46,754 nt of DNA from Candidatus Peribacteria bacterium (lineage in GTDB: Bacteria; Patescibacteria; JAEDAM01; Absconditabacterales; Absconditicoccaceae). The position numbers and the translations under genes are program-made. The stretch covers positions 1 to 46,754 of the forward strand of contig JAITQZ010000089.1 of the NCBI GenBank assembly GCA_031288635.1, in the 5' to 3' direction. Positions 39,505 through 46,754 of this stretch are shown piece by piece. The notes beneath the pieces were generated by a model. That model was given only the letters and a program-made list of their open reading frames with translations, was not told the origin of the DNA and ran no database searches. Numbering within the stretch: the first letter of the stretch is position 1; the number at the start of each line of letters is the position of its first letter.

Positions 39505-40494
39505 TTAAGAGCCTGAGGAATAAATCAGCTTTTTTAGGATTTCTACAAAGGATTTCACATCCGTTTCCAAATTTCCCGTAGCAGAAGTAGTACATCCCGC
39601 AGCATTGAAATGTCCACCACCACCAAACTGCTGAGCCAATTCGCGACAATTGTATTTCCCTTTTCCTCTGAGACTAAACCTAACACCTTCTTCTACTTCC
39701 TTCCCCAAGACAATCAGTTCTGCGTCTCTCACATCCACCATCAAATATAATGCATAGTCAGCACTATCACGATGAAGCCCATAAGCTTCCAGCTCTGCTT
39801 GTCCATATCGGGAATAAAAAATCTCTCCCTCTCTCTGCATTCTGCCCAATATTTTCTGCATAAATTGGAGGTCTTCATAGCTTTTATTACGAAAAAGATT
39901 ATTGATGACGGCTTGTTTGTCTGCTCCGTGTTTAATTACTCCCAACGCATCTTCCATCAGCCTCAAGGTCTGGTGTTTCTCATCGTGGCGAAAATTCCCG
40001 CTATCGCTAATCATCCCCATATAGAGAAACGTTGCCATTCTTTCGTTAAAAAGATGTTTCTCTTCTCGCCGCTGCGTAGTCATCTCATAGATAAGCTCAC
40101 AAGTAGCAATAGCAGTATCATCTCTTTTGGTTATCGCGTTGGTCAATTCCTCATCCAAGAGGTGATGGTCAATGACAATTTTTTCTTGCTGGTCAAAATA
40201 GGCTTCTCTCCCTTTCGTAAACTTCGAAATCCTGCTATATTCCGTAAAATCTAGAAACACGAGCACATCATACTTCCCGTAGTCAAACGTGGTCTGTAAA
40301 CTCTCTATATCCAGAAAATGAAAAAGCGGACTCGGTTCGTCAGGTGTGAAATACGACACGGTTTTCCCGAGTTTTTCGAGTTGGAGCCCGAGACCATACA
40401 TTGCTCCTAAAGCATCTCCATCAATATTTTGATGTCCAAAAAGGGCGAACGTTTGAGCGGTTTCTAATTTGGTTCTGATAAGGTTGATAGTCAT
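39505..40494 (-). CDS. DHH/DHHA1 phosphoesterase (NrnA-like)
   Basis: The 329-aa enzyme has the DHH phosphoesterase core: HQNIDGDALGAM (metal ligands), VFLDFTEYSR, the DHH motif IVIDHHLLD and GMISDSGNFRH. A C-terminal DHHA1 domain with the substrate loop FGGGGHFNAAGC follows. NrnA-type enzymes degrade short oligoribonucleotides or dephosphorylate pAp. No UGA codon is used among about 30 glycines, showing that absence of UGA alone is no sign of foreign origin here. It lies between dnaE and the histidine kinase on one strand with gaps of only 38 and 54 bp. Confidence 0.9.
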   Translation of the reverse strand: MTINLIRTKLETAQTFALFGHQNIDGDALGAMYGLGLQLEKLGKTVSYFTPDEPSPLFHFLDIESLQTTFDYGKYDVLVFLDFTEYSRISKFTKGREAYFDQQEKIVIDHHLLDEELTNAITKRDDTAIATCELIYEMTTQRREEKHLFNERMATFLYMGMISDSGNFRHDEKHQTLRLMEDALGVIKHGADKQAVINNLFRNKSYEDLQFMQKILGRMQREGEIFYSRYGQAELEAYGLHRDSADYALYLMVDVRDAELIVLGKEVEEGVRFSLRGKGKYNCRELAQQFGGGGHFNAAGCTTSATGNLETDVKSFVEILKKLIYSSGS

Positions 40495-40532
40495 TAGTAT
40501 TGGTGTAAACTAACAAAATAAAGTTCCTTGTG

Positions 40533-43500
40533 TTATAGTTCCACATATTTCTTCAGCACTTCTATAGCATAGTCGGAAACTTGCACTTCTTTATCCAAGA
40601 CAATCGCCCTCCTCTCACCAGGATTATCTTTGATGAGCTGGACAACTTCCTGTACGTCTCCAATAGTTTTGAGTTGTTGGGCGGTAATGGTGAGCGGGAG
40701 ACTCCTACCAACGGTCTCATTCAAAAGCTCTTTGGCATATTCCAGGAGGGAACTGTCGGGATTCTCAGCGGATTCTTGAGTTGATAAACCAGAGGAAACT
40801 ACCCTAGGAGTATCAAAGACAGCTTCACTCTTCTCACAGTCACACGGAGCGGTCTCTCCATCATCAATAAGGGGCTCTGCTTCAGCATTTTCAGTAAGGC
40901 CTTCTGCCAAAGGTACTTCTTCGATGACTGCCTCTTCCAAAATTGCTTCCTCAAGAGTTGGCTCTTCCAAAACTTCAGTTTCTCCTTCTTCACTTGCTTC
41001 AGTGTTGACCGAACGCGGTACAGACGCCTCTTTACTCTTCTCAATGGAAGGGATAATGCTTTCAGCTTTAATTTTTTCTACTTCTGCTTGTCTCTGGTCT
41101 CCATATCTCGCTTTTTTTACTTTTACGACGGTTTCAGTACTATCATATGTAGAACCAGCCAATCCTTTCAAGGTATCGTGAGTAGTTTTGATAATCTTAG
41201 AAATCTGAATTCTATTCGTGGTCTTATTCTTGTAGCCGTGGATGATGACCATATCAAATTTTTCCAACCCACACGGGTCAGAGGTGAAAAATTCGAAAGA
41301 ATCAGAAATATCTTCTACTTTCACGAAAAATCCCTTTTTCTTCGCCCTCTGAATTTCTTTGATATATCCGACAATAATAAAATTTCCTACATCAGCTTTT
41401 TCTTTGACTACCGATAAAAAGCTAAACTTCTTGATGTATTTATAGAGTCCATCCAAGGGATTCCCAGAGATGAACGCCTTAAACACTTCCTGCTCCATCA
41501 TCAATCTTTCCATCAAGGTCGAAGGAGTCGTCTTTTTCAATGCGATAAACGTTTCCATCCCTCCAAAGAGTCCTTGGTCAGCATTTGCAGAGGTTTTAAT
41601 TCGGTCAATAATGAGTTCGGTATTGTCTCGCAAAATTTTACGGTCGGCAAACTGGTCCAAGGCACCTGCTTTAATGAGGCCTTCCAGTGATTTTTTGTTG
41701 AGAACCGGAGCACATCTCTTACAAAAATTTTCGAGACTCGTAAAAGGTCAGCTTTTTTTCCTTTCTTGCTGGATAAATTCCCCCGTATCAAATCCTACTC
41801 CTTTAATAGACATAAATCCAATTCTGATGGAATCATCAATAGCGGCTACGTGATTGAAGGACACATTCACATCAGGAGCCAATACGGCAATCCCGTGATA
41901 CTGTATCTCAGAAATATAAAAACTCTGTGTATCGGTGTCTTCCTCGACCGACCTAATCAGTGCAGCATAAAACTCCAGAGGATAGTGTGCTTTCAAATAC
42001 GCAGTTTGGTAAGCAATAAATGCATAACATACCGCGTGTGATTTATTAAACGAATACGACGCAGCAGGTTCAATCATTTTTTCATAAATCTGCTTGGTGG
42101 TCTCAGGTTTGTATCCTCTAAACTGTGCCCCTCTCTCAATAAATTCTTTTTTGAGCTGCTCAATAATTTCTTTCTTTTTCTTTCCTACTCCACGACGAAG
42201 GAGGTCAGCCTCTCCCAGTGAAAATCCCGCCATTGCTTGCACCAAAAACATCAACTGTTCCTGATATACCGCAATCCCATACGTATCCTTCATAATCGGG
42301 TCCAAATCTTCAATCAGCTTTCTTCTTTCCTCTTCCGCAACTTCAGCTCCATATTTTCTGGTAAGTTCTTCTCTCAAATCTGGATACAAATATTCAATCT
42401 CTTCTCTTCCGTGTCTCCTCTCAATATAGGCAGGGATAAATTCCATTGGCCCGGGACGATAGAGGGCTGCCATTGCAACGATATTATCAATTTTCGTTGG
42501 TTCCAATTGAATTAAAAATCTTCTCATTCCTGCAGACTCAAACTGGAAAATCCCCGTCGTATCTCCTTGCTTAAATACCTTTTCATACGTATACTCATCA
42601 TCCAGCGGAGGGTCAAAACTCATCGTATCCAGAAAATGCTGAAACATCTCTGGGAGCGGTTCGCTAGTTTTCTCGTTTCTTGCCTTGAAAATCTTGATAC
42701 AGTTTTTGATGATACTCAGATTACGTAGTCCGAGAAAATCCATCTTGAGCAGTCCAATATATTCCAAGGTCGGTCCGTCATACTGGGAAACAATAGTATG
42801 GTCATTCTCCTTGTTGTATTGCGTTGGCGTATATTTAATAACCGGTTCCGGAGCAATAATAATTCCACACGCGTGCACCCCCAACTGTCTCATATTCCCC
42901 GTCAAAGCGTCTCCGTATTCGATAGCGTTTTTAATCTTATCATCCGTTTCATACAGATTTTTGAGTTCCTCATTTTCTCCGTTGGGCGTCCCATTGACGA
43001 TTTCCAAAAGCCCCATTTTATCTGGGAGCAGGTTAGAAACATAATTCGATTTCTCAAACGGCAACCCAAGCGTCCTCGCAGCATCTTTGAATGCCGCCTT
43101 ACTCGCCATTTTCATAAACGTTCCAATGGAACATACTTTATCTATCCCATATTTCTCTGTCACATACTCTATTACTTTTCCTCTTAGCGTATCTTCAAAA
43201 TCAATATCAAAATCTGGCATCGAAATCCTAGAAGGGTTCAAAAACCTCTCAAACAGCAAATCAAAAGGCAGAGGGTCTACATCAGTAATCTCCACAAACC
43301 GAGCCAATACCGACCCCGCTCCAGACCCCCTTCCGGGTCCCACAGAAATCTGATTAATCTTTGCCCGACGCACATAGTCTGATACAATCAAAAAGTAGGA
43401 ATTAAACCCCATCTCTTTGATAACTTTGAGCTCATATTCCAGACGCTCCACATAATCAGAGAGAGAAAAACGCAAATCTTTCCCCGGGAATTCAGCTTTA

Positions 43501-43733
43501 TGGTCTGCGATAAACTGCTTTTTGAAAGGGGAGTAGGTCTGCTGAGTAAACTGCTTCAAATCGTCAGGGGAAGTGTCTTGCAATTTCTTTTCTAGTTGTC
43601 CTTGGTTGGTGATTTTTACGAGGTTGATGAACATCGCTTCGTCCCAATTCAGCTTGAATTTTTTGCTCATTCACAAAAAAGACATATAACGAAGTTCAAA
43701 TTCATCACGGGGGAGAAGGTTCGTTGCTGACAT
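40533..43733 (-). CDS. dnaE: DNA polymerase III alpha subunit without PHP domain
   Basis: The 1,066-aa replicative polymerase starts directly at the region after the PHP domain (NLLPRDEFELRYMS). Polymerase motifs are intact: VGPGRGSGAGS near residue 131, the catalytic aspartates in MPDFDIDFED (173-179), LKMDFLGLRNLSII, FRPGP-type LYRPGPMEF, YQEQLMF and YSFNKSHAVCYA. The fingers, HhH and OB-fold region follow; UGA 41748 is Gly. The C-terminal part has a long Glu-rich linker (about 840-900). Compared with E. coli DnaE the N-terminal approx. 225 residues are absent. Upstream lie only repeats, with no PHP-coding sequence on either strand of 43734-44190. Confidence 0.93.
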
Positions 43734-43836
43734 ATTGTTATTGTAGGGATGTGGAGGTGAATTACAAGATGTTTTCTATCTTGCGATACCTTTCTTGGTG
43801 GTAATTATCCATTCCCCGACCCCAACAGTAGGCATC

Positions 43837-43864
43837 TGTAGGGACGGTTCAATAAACCGTCCGC
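43837..43864 (+). repeat. REP-like palindrome upstream of dnaE
   Basis: Head TGTAGGGACG with an 8-bp perfect stem GGACGGTT/AACCGTCC (43842-43862), loop CAATA. It is 104 bp before the dnaE start. Confidence 0.75.
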
Positions 43865-43866
43865 CA

Positions 43867-43902
43867 ACATCACACCCAACATCACACCCAACATCACACC
43901 CA
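43867..43902 (+). repeat. Tandem 12-bp repeat ACATCACACCCA x3
   Basis: Three perfect copies of ACATCACACCCA followed by degenerate ones to about 43921, lying between two REP-like palindromes. Similar words (CGCCAACATCAAACCC) recur at about 44574-44592, just after the HigA-like gene. Confidence 0.85.
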
Positions 43903-43926
43903 CCATCATACACCACATCATATCCA

Positions 43927-43953
43927 CGTAGGGACGTGCCAATAGCACATCCG
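43927..43953 (+). repeat. REP-like palindrome, second copy upstream of dnaE
   Basis: Head CGTAGGGACG with stem GGACGTGC/GCACATCC (43932-43952), loop CAATA; the stem sequence differs from the copy at 43837 but still pairs. Of 43954-44089 I can say only that it holds a small GGACA/TGTCC hairpin (44056-44075). Confidence 0.7.
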
Positions 43954-44089
43954 CACAACAAAACACCATCTGTTCAAATTACATCGTGTATTTGGACATA
44001 TTCTTTATTGGAAATAGGAATTCTAAGGATAATTGCAAATGAAAATTAAAAATACGGACACTTAAAAAACTGTCCATCACCATCCAACC

Positions 44090-44164
44090 AAACATTTTTA
44101 TAATGTTTACAAAAGACACAACTTTCTCTTACATTTTAGAAAAAATTGCATATATTGTAAACAT
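44090..44164 (+). promoter_or_regulatory. Candidate operator of the HigA-like gene
   Basis: AAACAT (44090-44095), ATGTTTACA (44103-44111) and TGTAAACAT (44156-44164) form inverted half-sites directly upstream of the HTH gene, as expected for autoregulation. The spacing of 44 bp between the 9-bp halves is wide. Confidence 0.4.
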
Positions 44165-44190
44165 CATTACTTTATATCTTCTTAGGTCTA

Positions 44191-44553
44191 ATGACTACAA
44201 ATATTGATTTAGATGTCCCTTATGCTTTTCACCCAGGTGAATACCTGAAAAGAGCACTACAAGAAGAAAATATTTCTCAAAAATCCTTTGCAGCAGTCCT
44301 AGGAGTCAGTCGTTTTGAAGTAAATTTGATTATCAAATGAAAAAGAAACATAAAACCACGACTAGCAATGCGTATAGGTGAAGCCTTTGGAACTGGTCCC
44401 GAACTATGGATAAATCTGCAGACAATGTATGATTTATGGCTAGCAAAACAAAATAAAGAAGAGTTAAAAGAACTCTCTTTTATTCACAAAAGAAGACCAC
44501 TTTTTACCCCACAACTTGAGGAAAGATATTTGAGTACAATAGCAACAGCTTAG
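44191..44553 (+). CDS. HigA-like XRE-family regulator/antitoxin
   Basis: The 120-aa protein has the HigA (VapI) pattern: FHPGEYLKRALQEENIS, a helix-turn-helix QKSFAAVLGVSRFEVNLIIK-Gly(UGA), KRNIKPRLAMRIGEAFGTGPELWINLQTMYDL. HigA proteins bind DNA and neutralise RelE-type HigB toxins, usually encoded just upstream. Here upstream sequence is repeats, so no partner toxin is visible and the gene is an orphan antitoxin or plain regulator. The C-terminal 30 residues are longer than in many HigA proteins. It converges with the DinD-like pseudogene 38 bp away. Confidence 0.88.
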
Positions 44554-44590
44554 CTATTCCTCCCAAAACCTCGCCCGCCAACATCAAACC

Positions 44591-45522
44591 CTATTCAGCA
44601 CTAGAGGAATCACGACCCTTTAACGGAGGGAAACCTTTTGAACTGTGATTTTGTTGCTGCAACGCTTCTTTTCTCGAAATTTTCTGTTTGGGTGTCAAAC
44701 GATTATGAGTATCTAAGACGGTTTTTCCCGTCTTTTCTTCTAGTTCCTGTCTTGCTTTCTTTGCAATATCTGAGCCTGCTACCAAGGCATCTTGTACTTG
44801 CATAAATCCTTGTGCATCTCTGCTTTTTACAATTTCTGACCCGGCTTCTTCAGATAATCCAGTAAGAATCATTTCGGTTCTGGTCATATGGTCTCTGAGA
44901 TTGTCATTCTTCGTTAATCCTTTGTATTCCTTATATTCTTGAGAGGTTTTCCCTGACCATTGATAAGAAATATTTGTTAGGAGGGCATATTCCAATCCGT
45001 CTTTGATGCCTCTTTCCTGTAATTCATCAGTGTATATATGTCTGGTTTCAATGTTCTGTAATCTCTGTTTGATTTCTTTTTCTGTCATCCCCCTGAAGGT
45101 GTATACTTCAATGGCTCTGGCTCTCGCTCTTTGGATTCAAAGTTCGGGATTGTTTACCTCTTCGACTCTTTGATTTCCTAGAGAAGCCAATCGTTGTTTG
45201 AAGGGTTCAGCTTTGGGTGAAGGAATAGACTGAATAATACGAAAGGCTCCAGTTGTGTGTTTACACAATTGATTTTCTGGAGTCCCCCCTTTGTTTGCAT
45301 TTCAAGGGTATGTACAATTTGTACCCACCCTTGTTTGAGTTCATTGTCCCTAGCCCTCATCTTATTGATATACTGCTTTGGGTCATTACTCTCGGTAAGA
45401 ATCGCGACGATATCTTCTATCGAGAATCGCCGTTCATCGTTAAATCGTTGCCTTCTGATAATCTTTTCTCCAAAAAAAGGAGTAGTAGTTTCGGAGGTAA
45501 GAAGAGGTTGTTGAAAAGTCAT
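44591..45522 (-). pseudogene. DinD-like BRO-N gene broken by a frameshift
   Basis: Two frames together give a complete DinD-like protein. The first (from ATG 45522) has the BRO-N part: FFGEKIIRRQRFNDERRFS, EDIVAILTESNDPKQYINKM, HTLEMQTKGGLQKINCVNT. The second continues GAFRIIQSIPSPKAEPFKQRL, ASLGNQRVEEVNNPEL-Gly(UGA)-I, YTDELQERGIKDGLEYALL, YKGLTKNDNLRDHM, KARQELEEKTGKTV. The join lies in an AC-repeat at about 45253-45263, where two extra bases (or one missing) shift the frame; the unshifted frame ends at TAG 45178. DinD is a DNA-damage-induced protein affecting RecA function in E. coli. The last residues (FPPLKGRDSSSAE) may come from a repeat. Confidence 0.85.
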
Positions 45523-45555
45523 AGTATGGTACTTACCAAGTAAATAGCTATCCTC

Positions 45556-45583
45556 AGTGTACAAAAATATTTTACAAATGCAA
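45556..45583 (-). promoter_or_regulatory. Possible promoter of the DinD-like gene
   Basis: Minus-strand TTGCAT (45583-45578), 16 bp, TACACT (45561-45556), 34 bp before the ATG. Both boxes deviate from consensus. Confidence 0.45.
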
Positions 45584-45610
45584 GATATTTTTTGACGAAT
45601 GGGTATATTA

Positions 45611-45718
45611 CCAACCCCAACTTCACCTTCGCCCCCTCCCAAATCCCCGCCCATCAGCATCCAGCCCAACATTCCCCACCCTCTCATCCTCCTCTGGGCA
45701 CATCCAAACGATTTCCCC
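45611..45718. other. Pyrimidine-rich, GC-rich non-coding tract
   Basis: About 100 bp with very few G on the plus strand (many CCC runs separated by A/T), much richer in C than the surroundings. Words such as CATCCAGCCCAACATTCCCC resemble the repeats at 43867-43920. The minus strand is open but its translation is low-complexity Gly/Met/Trp. It separates two divergent promoters. Confidence 0.5.
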
Positions 45719-45747
45719 TTGACTTTTATTATTCATATGTATATACT
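45719..45747 (+). promoter_or_regulatory. Promoter of the Ig-like surface protein gene
   Basis: TTGACT (45719-45724), 17 bp, TATACT (45742-45747). The leader of about 105 nt to the ATG is almost free of T, made of A with some G and C, and contains GGAGG (45787-45793) too far upstream to place the ATG. Confidence 0.7.
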
Positions 45748-45858
45748 ACGATAAAAATAAAAGAGAGGAATAAAAAAGCGGAGAAAGGAGGAAAAAAAAC
45801 AAAAAAAAGAACAAATAAAAAAAACAACAACAAGCAGAAAAAATAAAAAGTAAAAAAA

Positions 45859-46754
45859 ATGAAAAAAATGAAAACGATCAAAATCTTCGCAATTATAATT
45901 GCGACGTTCGCAGTGAACAACAGTAGCTGGGGACAAAACTATGCAGGGGAAAAGACAGCAACAACAGCAGAAAATGTAGATTTGACGAGCTGGATTGCCC
46001 CAGTAGGAGTAGCAGCACCTAGATATTTATTGAAAGTAGTTGCTGAAGAAGTTGACCCCTCAGTGGTTAAGAGTGGAGTGAATGAGTGGAATAGTCCAAA
46101 TAGGGAATTCCCAATAGGATATCCCACAGGATATGAAACTGCTCAATGGGCTCCAAGTTTATTACCAGGAACATATTATATTAGTGGTGAAGAGAAAGGA
46201 AAAGTGCTCTATGATATCTCCTACATCACCAACCTTTGGGTCGGAATAAACCAGACCGCAACTACAGCGAGTCCTCATTTGACAAGTTTTAATGGGACTA
46301 TTACTGCTCAAAACTTTGTTAGTTTGAAATTAAGTGGTATCTTTGTATCTGGGAAATTTACGAATGAGTTAATTAAAATTGTAAATGGAACAGTTCAAAG
46401 TATGGGTGTGCATAAAGATGAATATCAGATTTCGGAATCTGGAGATTACGCAGTTTCGGTTATTTATACCGCTAGTGACTATTCTTATTCTGCTGATACT
46501 TATCTTAAGGTTAATATTACTGGCACTACAACACCTACAGTAGACAACGTTATCGTATCTCCCGCTTCGGCTTCGGTCAATAAAGGAGCAGGACAAGCGT
46601 TTACTGCAAGTGTTCAGGGACAAAATAACCCTGGGCAAGGAGTCTCTTGGACGATAGAAGGTAATACTTCTGCTGCTACAACTATCTCTTCAACGGGGTA
46701 CCTATCGGTAGCAGAGAATGAGAATGCAACGCAGTTAACGGTGAGAGCAACATC
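45859..46754 (+). CDS. Secreted protein with bacterial Ig-like domain (5' part)
   Basis: The frame is open from ATG 45859 to the window end (298 codons). A signal peptide (IKIFAIIIATFAVNNSSWG, then Q) is followed by beta-rich, Ser/Thr/Gly-rich sequence with several YxxY/YTASDYS segments. The last 70 residues are the start of a Big_2-type Ig-like domain (VDNVIVSPASASVNKGAGQ, GVSWTIEGN, ISSTGYLSVAENENA). Such domains build adhesins and surface stalks. None of its 24 glycines uses UGA. ATG 45868 (MKTIKIF) is an alternative start. The remainder lies outside the window, so length and anchoring are unknown. Confidence 0.8.
   Translation, partial: MKKMKTIKIFAIIIATFAVNNSSWGQNYAGEKTATTAENVDLTSWIAPVGVAAPRYLLKVVAEEVDPSVVKSGVNEWNSPNREFPIGYPTGYETAQWAPSLLPGTYYISGEEKGKVLYDISYITNLWVGINQTATTASPHLTSFNGTITAQNFVSLKLSGIFVSGKFTNELIKIVNGTVQSMGVHKDEYQISESGDYAVSVIYTASDYSYSADTYLKVNITGTTTPTVDNVIVSPASASVNKGAGQAFTASVQGQNNPGQGVSWTIEGNTSAATTISSTGYLSVAENENATQLTVRAT

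Noticed and set aside
43867..43902. CRISPR-like array
   Set aside because: The 12-bp units are directly abutting without spacers, and no cas gene is present.
43776..43961. 61-codon minus-strand frame rich in Gly, Asp and Cys
   Set aside because: It is the translation of the 12-bp tandem repeats and REP-like palindromes; no start signal and no domain.
45523..45687. N-terminal extension of the DinD-like protein from ATG 45687
   Set aside because: The added residues (GGDLGGGEGEVGVG) come from the C-rich tract; the BRO-N domain begins properly from ATG 45522.

Overview
The window reads as a chromosome segment of a Candidate Phyla Radiation bacterium that decodes UGA as glycine (genetic code 25, as in Gracilibacteria/BD1-5 and Absconditabacteria/SR1). 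The clearest proof is tyrS, where an in-frame TGA (15386-15388) is the glycine of the KFGKS signature. In-frame TGA also falls at expected glycines in rpoD, dnaE, rlmN, polA-type exonuclease, MacAB-type transporter, OmpR-type regulator, M50 protease and others. Every complete gene ends in TAA or TAG. Under the standard code about half of the genes look broken; all coordinates below are rebuilt with UGA=Gly. Most promoters I can place are sigma-70-like (TTGACT/TTGACA, 16-17 bp, TATAAT/TATACT). I saw no tRNA, rRNA, CRISPR array or transposase.

Layout. 1-9.1 kb is accessory: the tail of a DUF1016/YhcG nuclease, a membrane protein overlapping a lipase, a GT2 glycosyltransferase, a DUF4143 ATPase, an N-truncated Tex, a membrane-anchored unknown, a BRO-N/Fic fusion and an outer-membrane-type beta-barrel protein. 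9.5-14.6 kb holds a lipoprotein, a large SMC/Rad50-like ATPase that carries an in-frame HAD domain bounded by inverted GC-rich palindromes, another lipoprotein, Hsp20 and a wHTH remnant. 14.7-24.7 kb: tyrS, a secreted protein translationally coupled to a 5'-3' exonuclease, two unknowns, a PlsC-ACP-AMP-ligase fusion, a small membrane protein, and a secreted protein with phage-tail-collar, TSP1-like and Hedgehog/intein (Hint) domains. 24.8-31.8 kb: rlmN, a 76-aa protein, a candidate small RNA, a membrane protein, a CcdA/thioredoxin-lipoprotein pair, ribose-1,5-bisphosphate isomerase, a HAD-like protein, an M50 protease, and a second candidate small RNA. 31.8-33.1 kb is rpoD. From 43.7 back to 33.1 kb one leftward run encodes DnaE (without its PHP domain), a DHH phosphoesterase, a histidine kinase, a response regulator, a MacA-like adaptor, a MacB-like ATPase and a permease. 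43.7-46.8 kb is again accessory: REP-like repeats, a HigA-like regulator, a frameshifted DinD-like gene and the start of an Ig-like surface protein.

Themes. (1) Short GC-rich palindromic repeats lie between genes and also inside open reading frames, where they are translated (Tex, SMC-like ATPase, probably RlmN). (2) Two core genes, Tex and DnaE, lack their usual N-terminal parts and each is associated with such repeats. (3) Many proteins are secreted or surface exposed, fitting an episymbiotic or predatory life. The most unusual items are the HAD insertion in the SMC-like ATPase, the collar-TSP1-Hint protein, and two short promoter-to-terminator units without coding capacity.
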